NCBI GenBank assembly: GCA_949372875.1
Contig: CASIAW010000001.1
Coordinates: forward strand, 310,001-374,000
Source of the DNA: Candidatus Poseidoniaceae archaeon
GTDB taxonomy: Archaea; Thermoplasmatota; Poseidoniia; Poseidoniales; Poseidoniaceae
Length of the DNA: 64,000 bases
Reading direction: 5' to 3'
Positions within the stretch are counted from its first letter, which is position 1; each line of letters begins with the position of its first letter. Positions 18,644 to 28,474 of this stretch are shown here, in pieces. The notes under the pieces were generated by a model. That model searched no databases. It was not told the DNA's origin and was given only the letters and a program-made list of their open reading frames with translations. Made by a program: the position numbers and the translations under genes.

Positions 18644-20155
18644 ATGTTTGATGCTTACATGTATGAACTTGGCTGGATGTTTGCGGCCTTGTTTTTTGGC
18701 GTAGGCATGGGTACGCTCACCGGAATTATTCCCGGTTTCCACGTCAACAATGTGGCGCTCATTCTTCTCGCATTAGCACCTGCTTTGTTTAGTTTAGGAA
18801 TACCCCTTTCAGCTGTAGCAGGAATTATTGTTTCGACAAGTACAGTGCATACATTCCTGAATTATATCCCTTCAGCACTGATGGGGGCGCCCGATGCAGA
18901 TCAAGCGCTGTCATTATTGCCCGGTCACAGAATGCTCCTGTCGGGAAATGCTGCCCGTGGCGTTGCTTGGTCCGCTCGAGGCTCGCAACTTGGATTATTC
19001 CTTTCACTTCCACTGATTATTGTCGCACGTATTGCCTTCGGACCTGAACTTGGATGGTATGAAGATTTACGTACGATGTTGCCATTTATTTTACTGACAA
19101 TTTCGTTGCTCTTGCTAGCAACCGAGACGACTCGACTCGATTGGCCTAAGTGGCTACAAACCGCATCATTTGGACGATTTGGAACCGATTCCCGTGTCGC
19201 AGGCTTTTTCTCCGCTACTGCCTTTTTCCTCCTCACTGGATTGTTTGGATGGACCATTATTGGCCCACACTCATTACCTGCTCGCTCACCTCTCGACATG
19301 CCTGGTGCAAGCCTTTTGCTTCCAAGTCTCGCAGGGTTGTTCGGGATTGCCAATCTGCTTGACATCTACGCCACAACCTCCCACCTTCCGCCTCAAAAAG
19401 AAAACTGGGATTTACCACCTGCACGACCTCTGTTGATTCCGTGCTTTTGGTCCGGTGTTGCTGGAGCATCAATGGGGGTTCTTCCCGGCATGACTGCCTC
19501 GCAAGCCACTGTATTGGTGATGGGTGGTCGAAACGTTGCAGCTAAATTACAAGGAAAGCAAGGTTTTGGAATGGACTGGGAAACCCGACGCTTGACTGAA
19601 CTATCTGATGACGAACTACTCGAAATTGCTAAGGCAGAGGCAGATGAAGGCGTCGAAGGTCCACAAACAAAACAAGATTTAGAAATCATCGCTATACTTT
19701 CTGCAGTGAACACTGCAGTTACCGTATGTGTTCTCGGATTCTTGTATATCATCGGACGTTCTCGCTCTGGAGCCACACTTGCACTCAAGGCAATGTACCC
19801 TGTGGACACTTGGAGTAGTCTTGAACCAACTGCTGATTTCATCCGCTTGTTGGCAATAACGCTTGCTGCTGGCTTGATGGCAATGCCAATCATGCGATAT
19901 GTCGGTAAAGGTATGCTACGCCTCCATGCTGCAATCCCACTCCAGCAGATGATCATGAGTGTCATCATATTCGTTGCATCTCTGGTTTTCGTCAGCACGG
20001 GATTCATCGGCTTGGCCGTTATGATTGTGGGAACAATGCTTGGCCTTTTGCCACCTCGACTCGGTATCCGCCGTAGTCACGCCATGGGTGTTATCTTAGT
20101 CCCAATTACCTACCTTTTGTTCAAAAACCTCGTCGATAATGCCGGATTCCTATGA
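18644..20155 (+). CDS. TctA-family membrane transporter
   Basis: The protein is a polytopic membrane protein of about 503 residues and about ten to twelve helices. It carries the hallmark GTLTGIIPGFHVNN loop near the N-terminus and a second copy-like loop, GVLPGMTASQATV, in the middle. Both match the archaeal TctA family (COG1784/DUF112). Bacterial TctA is the large channel subunit of tripartite tricarboxylate uptake, but no TctB or TctC partner is visible. The archaeal proteins may act alone, and the substrate is unknown. The ATG at 18644 is preferred because GAGGTG lies 5 bases before it; a GTG two codons upstream overlaps that site. Confidence 0.82.
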   Translation: MFDAYMYELGWMFAALFFGVGMGTLTGIIPGFHVNNVALILLALAPALFSLGIPLSAVAGIIVSTSTVHTFLNYIPSALMGAPDADQALSLLPGHRMLLSGNAARGVAWSARGSQLGLFLSLPLIIVARIAFGPELGWYEDLRTMLPFILLTISLLLLATETTRLDWPKWLQTASFGRFGTDSRVAGFFSATAFFLLTGLFGWTIIGPHSLPARSPLDMPGASLLLPSLAGLFGIANLLDIYATTSHLPPQKENWDLPPARPLLIPCFWSGVAGASMGVLPGMTASQATVLVMGGRNVAAKLQGKQGFGMDWETRRLTELSDDELLEIAKAEADEGVEGPQTKQDLEIIAILSAVNTAVTVCVLGFLYIIGRSRSGATLALKAMYPVDTWSSLEPTADFIRLLAITLAAGLMAMPIMRYVGKGMLRLHAAIPLQQMIMSVIIFVASLVFVSTGFIGLAVMIVGTMLGLLPPRLGIRRSHAMGVILVPITYLLFKNLVDNAGFL

Positions 20156-20235
20156 ACTTTGGAATCCTGTTCAACGGAAAGACGAGGGGAAAGTGATATG
20201 CCCTTAGACAGAATCCACGGCATGTTGGTGACACC

Positions 20236-23200
20236 ATGAATGCCGTCCTTCGCTCCCTCTGCCTCGCAGTCCTCATGATTATGTCGACGACCGTACCCTT
20301 CGCCGTTTCTTCGCTCGAACAAACTTCTGTTGCGTCGGAAACCTCCAGCCGCTCACTGGCGTGCACAGGTGATATTTGCCTCAATGAAGCATTACCGAAT
20401 CCAAATGGATACGATGATGCAGCATGGCCTGGAGGCGAATGGATGGAAATTCACAATTCAGGAAACTCAACGGTTGATGTCCGTGATTGGTATCTTACGA
20501 ATAAAGCATCAAAGACACTTTACTTCAATTCAACATCAATTGTAGATTATGATGCAGCGGATTCAACCAGTTGGGAAATTGAGCCCGATGAATACATGGT
20601 CATCGCACGTAATGGAGTCTCAAGTTCGATATTCTATCTGGCAAACACCAACGACATCATCACCCTATTTGACGCAAACGGCGTACAACTTGATCAAGCA
20701 ACTTGGACCTTCTCGTCATCTGGCTCACCCTCCGGCTCAAGTCTTGAAGAAGACAGCATGAGTGCAACAAATGATTGGGTTGCAACCAGTGGACCGTCAC
20801 CCGGAGCAATCAATTCTGGCGGTTCTACAGTAGGGCCTACAGTCTACCCATCTGATTTGGTGATCAATGAAGTAATGTCCAATCCTTGGCCTTCGTATGA
20901 CAATGCAACATGGCCCGGTGGAGAATGGGTGGAGGTCTTCAATTCGGGAATGGACGCCATGGAATTGACTGGATGGTCACTTCAAGATGCTGCAGGAAAT
21001 ATTCTTGAATTCGATGCCAATCACTTGGTAGGTTTTACTTCTGATGCGAACTCTACCATCATTCAACCGGGGGATACACGGATTATTGCCGTTAATGGCT
21101 CGGGAAGTTCTGGCGTACTGAATAATGGCGTCGAAACACTGTCATTGTATTGGCCAAATGGTACTCAAGCGCAACACATTTCCTGGACAGATACTGAGGC
21201 TGGATTTTCGCTTGTTGAAAGCACGACTTCACAATACTGGGGCTATGCCGCTTACCCGACACCAAATGCAAGTAATCCCCTTGACTTTACTGTGATTGCT
21301 GCAACCCCTTCTCCGATTGAATTGGCAGAACTGTTATCGAACAGTAGTTCTGATGGCACGGATTTCCCTGATGGCGAATGGATTGAATTACTCAATACTG
21401 GAACCTCAACTGTTGATTTATCGGGATGGTCGATTATCGATGGAATGGGTAATGTGACGTATCTGGACCCAGGTTCGTTGGTCTTCAACCAAACGCAAGG
21501 CTCGACTTCCATCGATGCGGAAGAGCGAAGACTCGTCCAATTCAATTCAGATACCGAACTGTGGGACTATTACAATCAACTTATGCTCCGTGACGCATCA
21601 GGAATGGTTGTTGACACGGCCTGGTATACCACAGATTATGGCGAGAATATCTCCTTAATCCCTGCCGAAAATGATGCGGACCCGTGGGTGCCGTCAACTT
21701 GGATGACGCCGGGTCAGCCGGACCCAGTCGAAACTCCTTCAACTGGACTGGTTATTTTCACAGAAGTATTTCCTGATGCAGTTGGAAGCGATTCACAACA
21801 GTGGCCGTTAGGTGAATGGTTAGAAGTCTACAACAACGGAACCATGGCCTTGGATGTTGGAGGATGGAAGTTACAATCCGCTGGACGTTCTTTGACGCTC
21901 CACCAATTCAACATGCCCTTGCAGTCCACCTCGGTGATTCAACCAGGTGAAGTTGCTCTCATTGCGCTCAACGGAACAACAAGTTTCTACCTCAAGCACA
22001 CAACTCCAGACTCAATTGTTCTCATCGATGCCAACAGTAACACGGTCGATTCGGTGTCTTGGGTATCAACGGTCGAAGGAGAATCATTGATTCCCTCAAA
22101 CAGCACTCATGCTGGTGCAGGACCGGATGGCACCGGTGCTTCGAACAGTTCTGACTGGATTCAATCCGCCTGGGCTACTCCTGGAGAAATCAATCCAGTT
22201 TGGCCTGCTTACTCTGGCTCTCATGAACTCACTCTTACTGAAATTTTAGCATACTGTGACGATGATTCAGTCAATCCCGTTGAAGACTGGATTGAAGTGA
22301 TGAACACGGGTGATGAAGACATCAACATGAGCCGCTGGAGAATTGATTCCGATGATGGCGACCGAAGATTCCTCAGAACCTCCTCGATGTGGAACATGAG
22401 TACTGACACCATGATGCTCGCACCTCAAGAGCGAGCAGTATTCCTCATGGACGACGACATCATATCTGGTTTAGGAGACCAGTTGGTACTTTCGGATCCT
22501 GACGGAACACCTGTCCAAACAGCTCAATGGAACATCGTAAGTGATTGTCAAACAATGGGTCCAGGAGAGGCAGAAACCGATGGATGGCAATTGCTCCTTT
22601 GGCCAACTCCAGGAGCAGAAGAGCCTGATGCGGCTATGTTTGCTGAGGCACAAGACATCGTCTTTAGCCGCTTCATGCCAGAAGGTTCTACTGATATTTC
22701 GAGCAATACGGAATTCCTTGAAATCACAAATATCGGAGACTCACTTGCTTACATGAACGGATGGACATTGACACTGATCAATTCAGCGAATGATGCCACA
22801 GATTATTCTTTTGGAGATGTGGCAATTCCCTCGAACAGTTCCGTTCTTCTCGCATCAGATCCGAGCGGTCTATCTGTGTATGAAGATGGCACAATCCTTG
22901 GATTTGATTCGGCTATGACCACTTCTGGCTTCACACTTCCAGATTCTGGTGCAACCCTCCAAATCTCTACTCCAGCAGGCGTTCTTGCGGACACTGTCGC
23001 CTATGGAAATGGGCCAGTTGAAATCGAAGGATGGAGTGGAATCAGTTTGGTCGAACCTGTATCGAGTATTGCCCTTCTCGTCTACCATCGTGGAGACGGG
23101 TGTGGAAATTTACCAGACACAGACTTGGCACTTGATTGGCAACACCGTTGGGGACGCTTAGGTGCAAGCACATTCTGCGGACCGACTCTTTTCTCTGGAA

Positions 23201-25152
23201 CAAGTACAGTCACACCTCTCATCGGCCCCCAAAGTGGGCTCGTAGACTTGGTGGCATGGATTGACAATGCCAGTGAATCATTGCATGTCCATCTTTACCA
23301 AATCGAACAACCGAATCTTGTTCAAGCACTCGTAGAAGCTCACAACCGAGGTGTTGAAGTCACTGTGGTTCTGAACTATGCTGAATACTGGTGGAACAGT
23401 TATGACAAGAACAACCAAATCGGAACAGCGAATTATTTGGCTACTGCAGGCGTCAGTACTTTTTGGTTCGGTGGACAGAACGATGAGCCATACACATACC
23501 TCCACAGTAAGGTAGCGGTCAAAGATGAACAAAGCGTATGGATTGGTTCAGGTAACTGGAAGAGTTCTTCTCAACCTGCTCCTGATGAACGAGGTAACTC
23601 CGAATGGGGTGTACTTGTTGATAACGTCGACTTCGCTCAGAAAGTGATGGCACAACTTGCCTATGATGAATCTGCAAGTCGAACTTACATTACGCAAGTC
23701 GCACCAGGTTCTGGCCCGTCCGACTGGACAATGGATTCTCTTCGATCTTTGGTCAACGGTTCATTCGCTCAACCAATTACGACAGATGTCTCCGGCCGAC
23801 TTCTCACCTGTCCCGACACATGTGTCGATGGATTGGTATGGATGATTGAGCAGGCTGATGAAGAAATTCTGTTGTCATTGCAATACCTCGACGTTGACTG
23901 GAGCTGGGGATGGGGAGATAATCCGATTGTCTCGGCGCTTGAAGACGCTGCTCAAAACGGCATTCGTATCCGTTTGATTTTGAACGGCGCATACCTGGAC
24001 AAAGATATCCAAGAAGTCGTGGACACCTTTAACGAAGAATGGAACACAACACTCGGCTACGACATCAATGCCATTGTCATGAGCGAAGATGATGAAGTTT
24101 CCAAACTTCACAACAAGGGAGTTATTGTTGACGAAGAGCATGTTCTCATATCCTCAATCAACTGGGGTGATTCTGCAACCACACGAAATCGTGAGATGGG
24201 ACTTATTCTTACCAGTGCTGAAGTTACGGCTCCATTCCTAGCAGGCTGGGACAGAGACTGGGTTCGTACCGACAATGTCACCGATACCGATAACGATGGC
24301 CTTCCAGACTATTGGGAAGTCGCCAATGGCCTCAATAGAACGACTCGTACACTCGGTAGTTTGAATCTGCTTGAAGGCGAGCATGATGCTGATGGTGATG
24401 GCTTGACCAATGAGCTGGAATACATATTCGGAAGTCATGCGACAAATGCAGACACCGATGGTGATTGCATTCCAGATGCTGTTGAAGTCTCATGGGCCCA
24501 ATCGACTGCTCTTGACTCAGAAATAGCTGATGTATCACCGACAGCAGCACTTACACTTGCTGATGCAGACGGAGATGGTGTTAACGAATCAGAAGCACTT
24601 GGTTGCGACCTTGGCGGAATCTTTGTCGACGACGATCAAACTGTCATCGATAATGGCTCATTGGATGATGATGGAGACATGGTAGTCAACAGAGACGATA
24701 CATGCCCCAACACGGCCGCCAATATACCTGTAGACTTCAATGGATGTTCAACTGAGCAGAGGAATTCCAATTCGACCCCAAGTGCCGATACAAGTTCTAA
24801 TTTAGGTACTGGAATGATGCTTTTCTTCATGCTTGGTGGAATTGCTTTAGCCGGTGGTGCATACATGATTCTTCGAAACATTGAGTCTGAAGGCGAGGAA
24901 GTGAAGGATTTGATTACCATTGAAAGCGAAAATCTAGCCGCTCTCGCCAACGGGGATGTGAACAATGATAATTGGCAAATGCCGGTTCTTGACAGTAGCG
25001 GAGACGAAGCAAAGCCTACTGGACTATCACCCGAGGATTTAGCTCGCTGTCCAGGATGGCCTGAAGAAACGATTCAAAAATATCTCGACCAAGGATGGCC
25101 GATTGATGAACTGGCCGCATACTACCAAGAACAAGTCGACCAACACTCTTGA
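20236..25152 (+). CDS. Surface protein: six lamin-tail domains, two phospholipase D motifs, calcium repeats
   Basis: This is a 1638-residue membrane-anchored exoprotein. It has a signal peptide (1-25). Six lamin-tail (LTD) domains start near residues 50, 207, 361, 505, 666 and 808; each has an acidic INE-type first strand, a GEW(I/V/L)E motif and a late W. A phospholipase D-like enzyme unit (about 980-1340) follows, with two HxK(x)4D motifs at His 1090 and His 1292, each followed by an SGNW or SINW signature. Five DxDGD calcium loops lie at about 1350-1500, a membrane helix at about 1524-1546 and a cytoplasmic tail rich in W/E/Q. The start is supported by GGTGA just before the ATG. Two complete HKD motifs argue for an active nuclease or phospholipase outside the cell. 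LTD domains may bind DNA, membranes or the cell wall. Substrate unknown. Confidence 0.88.
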   Translation: MNAVLRSLCLAVLMIMSTTVPFAVSSLEQTSVASETSSRSLACTGDICLNEALPNPNGYDDAAWPGGEWMEIHNSGNSTVDVRDWYLTNKASKTLYFNSTSIVDYDAADSTSWEIEPDEYMVIARNGVSSSIFYLANTNDIITLFDANGVQLDQATWTFSSSGSPSGSSLEEDSMSATNDWVATSGPSPGAINSGGSTVGPTVYPSDLVINEVMSNPWPSYDNATWPGGEWVEVFNSGMDAMELTGWSLQDAAGNILEFDANHLVGFTSDANSTIIQPGDTRIIAVNGSGSSGVLNNGVETLSLYWPNGTQAQHISWTDTEAGFSLVESTTSQYWGYAAYPTPNASNPLDFTVIAATPSPIELAELLSNSSSDGTDFPDGEWIELLNTGTSTVDLSGWSIIDGMGNVTYLDPGSLVFNQTQGSTSIDAEERRLVQFNSDTELWDYYNQLMLRDASGMVVDTAWYTTDYGENISLIPAENDADPWVPSTWMTPGQPDPVETPSTGLVIFTEVFPDAVGSDSQQWPLGEWLEVYNNGTMALDVGGWKLQSAGRSLTLHQFNMPLQSTSVIQPGEVALIALNGTTSFYLKHTTPDSIVLIDANSNTVDSVSWVSTVEGESLIPSNSTHAGAGPDGTGASNSSDWIQSAWATPGEINPVWPAYSGSHELTLTEILAYCDDDSVNPVEDWIEVMNTGDEDINMSRWRIDSDDGDRRFLRTSSMWNMSTDTMMLAPQERAVFLMDDDIISGLGDQLVLSDPDGTPVQTAQWNIVSDCQTMGPGEAETDGWQLLLWPTPGAEEPDAAMFAEAQDIVFSRFMPEGSTDISSNTEFLEITNIGDSLAYMNGWTLTLINSANDATDYSFGDVAIPSNSSVLLASDPSGLSVYEDGTILGFDSAMTTSGFTLPDSGATLQISTPAGVLADTVAYGNGPVEIEGWSGISLVEPVSSIALLVYHRGDGCGNLPDTDLALDWQHRWGRLGASTFCGPTLFSGTSTVTPLIGPQSGLVDLVAWIDNASESLHVHLYQIEQPNLVQALVEAHNRGVEVTVVLNYAEYWWNSYDKNNQIGTANYLATAGVSTFWFGGQNDEPYTYLHSKVAVKDEQSVWIGSGNWKSSSQPAPDERGNSEWGVLVDNVDFAQKVMAQLAYDESASRTYITQVAPGSGPSDWTMDSLRSLVNGSFAQPITTDVSGRLLTCPDTCVDGLVWMIEQADEEILLSLQYLDVDWSWGWGDNPIVSALEDAAQNGIRIRLILNGAYLDKDIQEVVDTFNEEWNTTLGYDINAIVMSEDDEVSKLHNKGVIVDEEHVLISSINWGDSATTRNREMGLILTSAEVTAPFLAGWDRDWVRTDNVTDTDNDGLPDYWEVANGLNRTTRTLGSLNLLEGEHDADGDGLTNELEYIFGSHATNADTDGDCIPDAVEVSWAQSTALDSEIADVSPTAALTLADADGDGVNESEALGCDLGGIFVDDDQTVIDNGSLDDDGDMVVNRDDTCPNTAANIPVDFNGCSTEQRNSNSTPSADTSSNLGTGMMLFFMLGGIALAGGAYMILRNIESEGEEVKDLITIESENLAALANGDVNNDNWQMPVLDSSGDEAKPTGLSPEDLARCPGWPEETIQKYLDQGWPIDELAAYYQEQVDQHS

Positions 25153-25199
25153 ACAACACAAGATTGACAAGGGACCGATTCGTGCTGTGAGCGAGTGCT

Positions 25200-25949
25200 A
25201 TGGCCTACACATCGAGTAACCCCGTTCTTACGAACCGCTTTTGGAACAATATCAGTGGATATGAAACCATGTCCTATGAAGGAACAATGCAAAAGATTGG
25301 GATTCTTTTTGGAACCATGGCATTCTCTGCCCTCATGCTGGTTTCAATTGGCATAACTGTTAACATGAATATTCTCTTTTTAGGGATTTTAATTGGTTTT
25401 ATTGGAGGATTTATCACCTATCTGATTCTCTTGTTTTCACGCCCTGAAAACCCTGCCACTCTCATGATTGCCTACGCAGTTTTCGAAGGACTCTTGATCG
25501 GTGGTTTTTCGATGATGTTTGAATCAATGTATGACGGAATTGTTTTCCAAGCCGCTCTTGGCACTGTTTGTATTACTGGCACAATGTATGGATTATATGC
25601 AACCAGAATCATCAAGGCAACTCCAATGTTCAAGAAAATTATATTCACACTTGCAGGAGGCATCATGATGCTGTATTTGGTCTCGTTCATTTTATTCTTC
25701 ATACCTGGCAATTTCGATGTGCCTTTTCTTCACTCATCCGGCCCTTTTGGGATTTTGGTAACCCTCGCAATCTTAGCTGTTGCCTCATTCCTTCTCATCA
25801 TTAACTTTGATTTCATCGAAAAAGGAATCCAACAACGCTCACCTAAGGTTGGTGAATGGTGGGGCGCATTCGGGTTATTGGTGACCATTGTATGGATTTA
25901 CATCGAAATGCTCCATCTTCTTGCCAAGGTTCGAAGTAACTTTGACTGA
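25200..25949 (+). CDS. Bax inhibitor-1/YccA family membrane protein
   Basis: 249 residues with seven hydrophobic helices. The N-terminal NPVLTNRFW segment and the helix layout match the COG4760 branch of the Bax inhibitor-1/YccA family. Members in other organisms are calcium-leak channels or protease regulators; the archaeal role is not known. The gene lies 47 bases after the lamin-tail protein gene and 11 bases before the oxygenase gene on the same strand, so the three may share a transcript. Confidence 0.85.
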   Translation: MAYTSSNPVLTNRFWNNISGYETMSYEGTMQKIGILFGTMAFSALMLVSIGITVNMNILFLGILIGFIGGFITYLILLFSRPENPATLMIAYAVFEGLLIGGFSMMFESMYDGIVFQAALGTVCITGTMYGLYATRIIKATPMFKKIIFTLAGGIMMLYLVSFILFFIPGNFDVPFLHSSGPFGILVTLAILAVASFLLIINFDFIEKGIQQRSPKVGEWWGAFGLLVTIVWIYIEMLHLLAKVRSNFD

Positions 25950-25960
25950 AAGGTGAGTTC

Positions 25961-26917
25961 ATGCGAAGCATCCCCGTGGTGGATTTTTCCGATTACACCA
26001 GTGGAGAGGTAAAGCGGCAAGAGAAGTTCATTCAAGCCGTAGGTGATTCGCTCAAGGATATCGGTTTTTTTGCTTTAGAAAATCACGGGATACCCTTAGA
26101 ATCGATTGAACAAGCGTATGAGCAAGGTGATGTGTTTTTTTCACTGGATGAATCAGTCAAGAAGTCGTACCTTCAACCGCACATCGCTCACCAGCGAGGT
26201 TACACTCCATTCGGTGTTGAACACGCCAAAAATAATCCTGCTCCTGACTTGAAAGAGTTTTGGCAAAGCGGCCGAAGCCATCCAACCACTGGAGAAGTTC
26301 CGACATATGTCGCCAATGTATGGCCGAATGCTCATGCACCACATTTCAAGCCCGTTATCGATGGTCTTTTCACACAAATGGAGTCCTTATCACAAAGCCT
26401 CTTACACTCGTGTAGCCTCTATCTTGGTAAAGACCAAAATTGGCTCAGTTCAATGTCAGAAGACGGTAATACAATCATGAGAATTATCCACTATCCACCA
26501 CTTGGTAAGGATGTTCCACAGGGAGCAGTACGCTCAGCAGCACATGAAGATATCAATTTCATCACTTTACTTGTCACTGCAACTGCTGATGGACTTGAAG
26601 TCATGGACCATGATGGAAGTTGGATCAAAGTGCAAGGTGATGCGCGTCACATCATTGTGGACTCGGGTGACATGTTGCAGAACCTCACCAACGGCCTATT
26701 CAAATCAACAACGCATAGAGTTGTGAATCCAAGCAATTCCAATGTTCGCCGATTCTCGATGCCAATGTTCGTCCATCCACGAAATGATATTGACCTCACC
26801 CCACGCAGTGAATTTATCGAAATGACTGGTGGAACTTCCAAATTCCAAGCAATAACGGCTGGTGCCTATCTGCACCAAAGACTCGTGGAAATTGGTCTAA
26901 CAGAAGATGAAGGGTGA
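25961..26917 (+). CDS. 2-oxoglutarate/Fe(II) oxygenase, isopenicillin N synthase-like
   Basis: A 318-residue cytoplasmic oxygenase. The N-terminal domain has IPVVDFSDY and the GFFALENHGI stretch typical of the isopenicillin N synthase/plant dioxygenase family. The iron ligands are visible as His 195-x-Asp 197 and His 252, with the cosubstrate-binding pair Arg 264-x-Ser 266. All catalytic residues are present, so it should be active. The ATG at 25961 follows AAGGTGA. It ends 3 bases before the phosphorylase gene, implying co-expression. The substrate is unknown; the pairing with a nucleoside phosphorylase hints at, but does not prove, a role in nucleobase salvage. Confidence 0.88.
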   Translation: MRSIPVVDFSDYTSGEVKRQEKFIQAVGDSLKDIGFFALENHGIPLESIEQAYEQGDVFFSLDESVKKSYLQPHIAHQRGYTPFGVEHAKNNPAPDLKEFWQSGRSHPTTGEVPTYVANVWPNAHAPHFKPVIDGLFTQMESLSQSLLHSCSLYLGKDQNWLSSMSEDGNTIMRIIHYPPLGKDVPQGAVRSAAHEDINFITLLVTATADGLEVMDHDGSWIKVQGDARHIIVDSGDMLQNLTNGLFKSTTHRVVNPSNSNVRRFSMPMFVHPRNDIDLTPRSEFIEMTGGTSKFQAITAGAYLHQRLVEIGLTEDEG

Positions 26918-26920
26918 AGC

Positions 26921-28243
26921 ATGAGCGAGAACCTCACAGAGCGCTTGTGCATCTCAATAGAGAACAATGAGGTTATGCAAAGCACGGACTTGTCCGCATT
27001 CATCCAAGGAGTGGCAAGCCGTTCCATTCCTGTTAACGAAATAGAGATGTGGCTGCGTTGCGTTCACACGCATGGAGTTTCAGTTGAGGAAACCACCTCA
27101 CTTACCAAAGGAATGATGAATTCAGGAGCTGTATTGAATTGGCAGGGTCTCGACAATGTCGTGGATAAACACAGCACCGGTGGAGTTGGGGATAAGATGT
27201 CATTGATTCTTGCACCTGCTCTGGCTGCATGTGGCCTACGAGTGCCCATGCTTGCGGGTCGGGGGCTTGGACATACTGGCGGAACAATAGACAAGCTCGA
27301 ATCGATTCCAGGTTTCAACTGCAACTTAACACCAGTACAAATGCAAGAAGCTGTCAAAAAAGTCGGTTGCTGTATTGCTGCACAAAATGATGCCATTGCA
27401 CCAGCGGATGGTTTACTCTATGCGATTCGTGATGTTACGAATACTGTTGACAGTATCCCTCTGATTACTGCCTCCATAGTCTCCAAAAAAGCTGCAGAAG
27501 GTTTGAACGCCCTTGTTCTGGACGTGAAATGTGGCAAAGCTGCTTTCATGAAAACTGAACATGAAGCCATAGATCTTGCGAAGTCAATGGTTGAGACTTC
27601 GAAGGGACTCGGAATCAATACCGTCGCCCAAATAACGGATATGAACGAGCCAATCGGCAGCCATATTGGAAATGCACTCGAAGTTCTCGGCAGTGTACAC
27701 GTTCTTCAGGGTCAAGGTGCAGATGATACAAGAGACCTCGTTGCCCTCCAAGGAGGCCAACTGTTGGAACTTACTGGCCGTGCATCGAATCATGAAGAAG
27801 GGGTTAAAATGATTCATGAAGTACTTGAAAATGGTAAGGCTTTACGTTGTTTTATCGAAATGTGTGTTCAGCAAGGAACGAACCGAAAAATCGCTGAAGA
27901 ACTTGCCACCTTGCCAGAACAGGTATTGCCCAAAGCCAAACATGTAACGGCTCTTTTCTCACCAGGAACGGGCTATGTTGAATCGATCGATGCAATGGCG
28001 CTTGCGGAAGTGGCTCGAGAACTTGGCGCTGGACGATTTGAAATGAGTGACACAATCAATCATGGAATAGGCTATGTCCTGATTGCCAACAAAAACACCT
28101 ACCTTATGGAAGGCCAAGAATGGATTTCGGTTCACCATGACCTTGATTTAAGTCCTCAACACCTCAAAAAACTTCATCAGGCACTGCAAATTAACAGCGA
28201 ACAATCCGCTGATTTTCAACGCCTCATACGTATCATCACCTAG
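26921..28243 (+). CDS. deoA: Thymidine/pyrimidine-nucleoside phosphorylase
   Basis: Splits thymidine or related pyrimidine nucleosides with phosphate, giving free base and (deoxy)ribose 1-phosphate. The 440-residue length and the signature KHSTGGVGD at 83-91, followed by GRGLGHTGGTIDKLESI, match DeoA/TYMP-type enzymes. It lacks the N-terminal extension of archaeal AMP phosphorylase, which is about 500 residues long, and is thus closer to the salvage enzyme of bacteria and eukaryotes. The start overlaps a GGGTGA ribosome binding site formed by the end of the oxygenase gene. A tRNA-Asn follows 47 bases after the stop. Confidence 0.92.
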   Translation: MSENLTERLCISIENNEVMQSTDLSAFIQGVASRSIPVNEIEMWLRCVHTHGVSVEETTSLTKGMMNSGAVLNWQGLDNVVDKHSTGGVGDKMSLILAPALAACGLRVPMLAGRGLGHTGGTIDKLESIPGFNCNLTPVQMQEAVKKVGCCIAAQNDAIAPADGLLYAIRDVTNTVDSIPLITASIVSKKAAEGLNALVLDVKCGKAAFMKTEHEAIDLAKSMVETSKGLGINTVAQITDMNEPIGSHIGNALEVLGSVHVLQGQGADDTRDLVALQGGQLLELTGRASNHEEGVKMIHEVLENGKALRCFIEMCVQQGTNRKIAEELATLPEQVLPKAKHVTALFSPGTGYVESIDAMALAEVARELGAGRFEMSDTINHGIGYVLIANKNTYLMEGQEWISVHHDLDLSPQHLKKLHQALQINSEQSADFQRLIRIIT

Positions 28244-28290
28244 TTGGCTTGATAGAAGTCGTCATAAAGGTGAGGCTATTCGCCCACTTT

Positions 28291-28363
28291 GCCGATTTAG
28301 CTTAGCTGGTGGAGCGTGGGACTGTTAATCCCAAGGTCGAGGGTTCGAACCCCTCAATCGGCG
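28291..28363 (+). tRNA. tRNA-Asn (GTT)
   Basis: A complete cloverleaf. The acceptor is GCCGATT/AATCGGC, the anticodon arm TGGGA-CTGTTAA-TCCCA, and the T arm carries GAGGG-TTCGAAC-CCCTC. The discriminator base is G and CCA is not encoded. Confidence 0.95.
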
Positions 28364-28365
28364 TC

Positions 28366-28474
28366 TATACTCAAAACGCTACACTGAAAGCCTACCAAGT
28401 ATGAGTATTTTTGGAGTTTTTGGAGCATTATTTTTCAGGGTTGAAACCCCTAAAATCTCTACTTTTTGAGTATA
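28366..28474. repeat. 11-bp inverted repeat flanking the tRNA-Asn/HNH gap
   Basis: TATACTCAAAA at 28366-28376 is the exact reverse complement of TTTTGAGTATA at 28464-28474. The first arm starts 3 bases after the tRNA; the second overlaps the last codons of the HNH gene. It could mark an insertion boundary or form a long-range hairpin. Confidence 0.4.
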
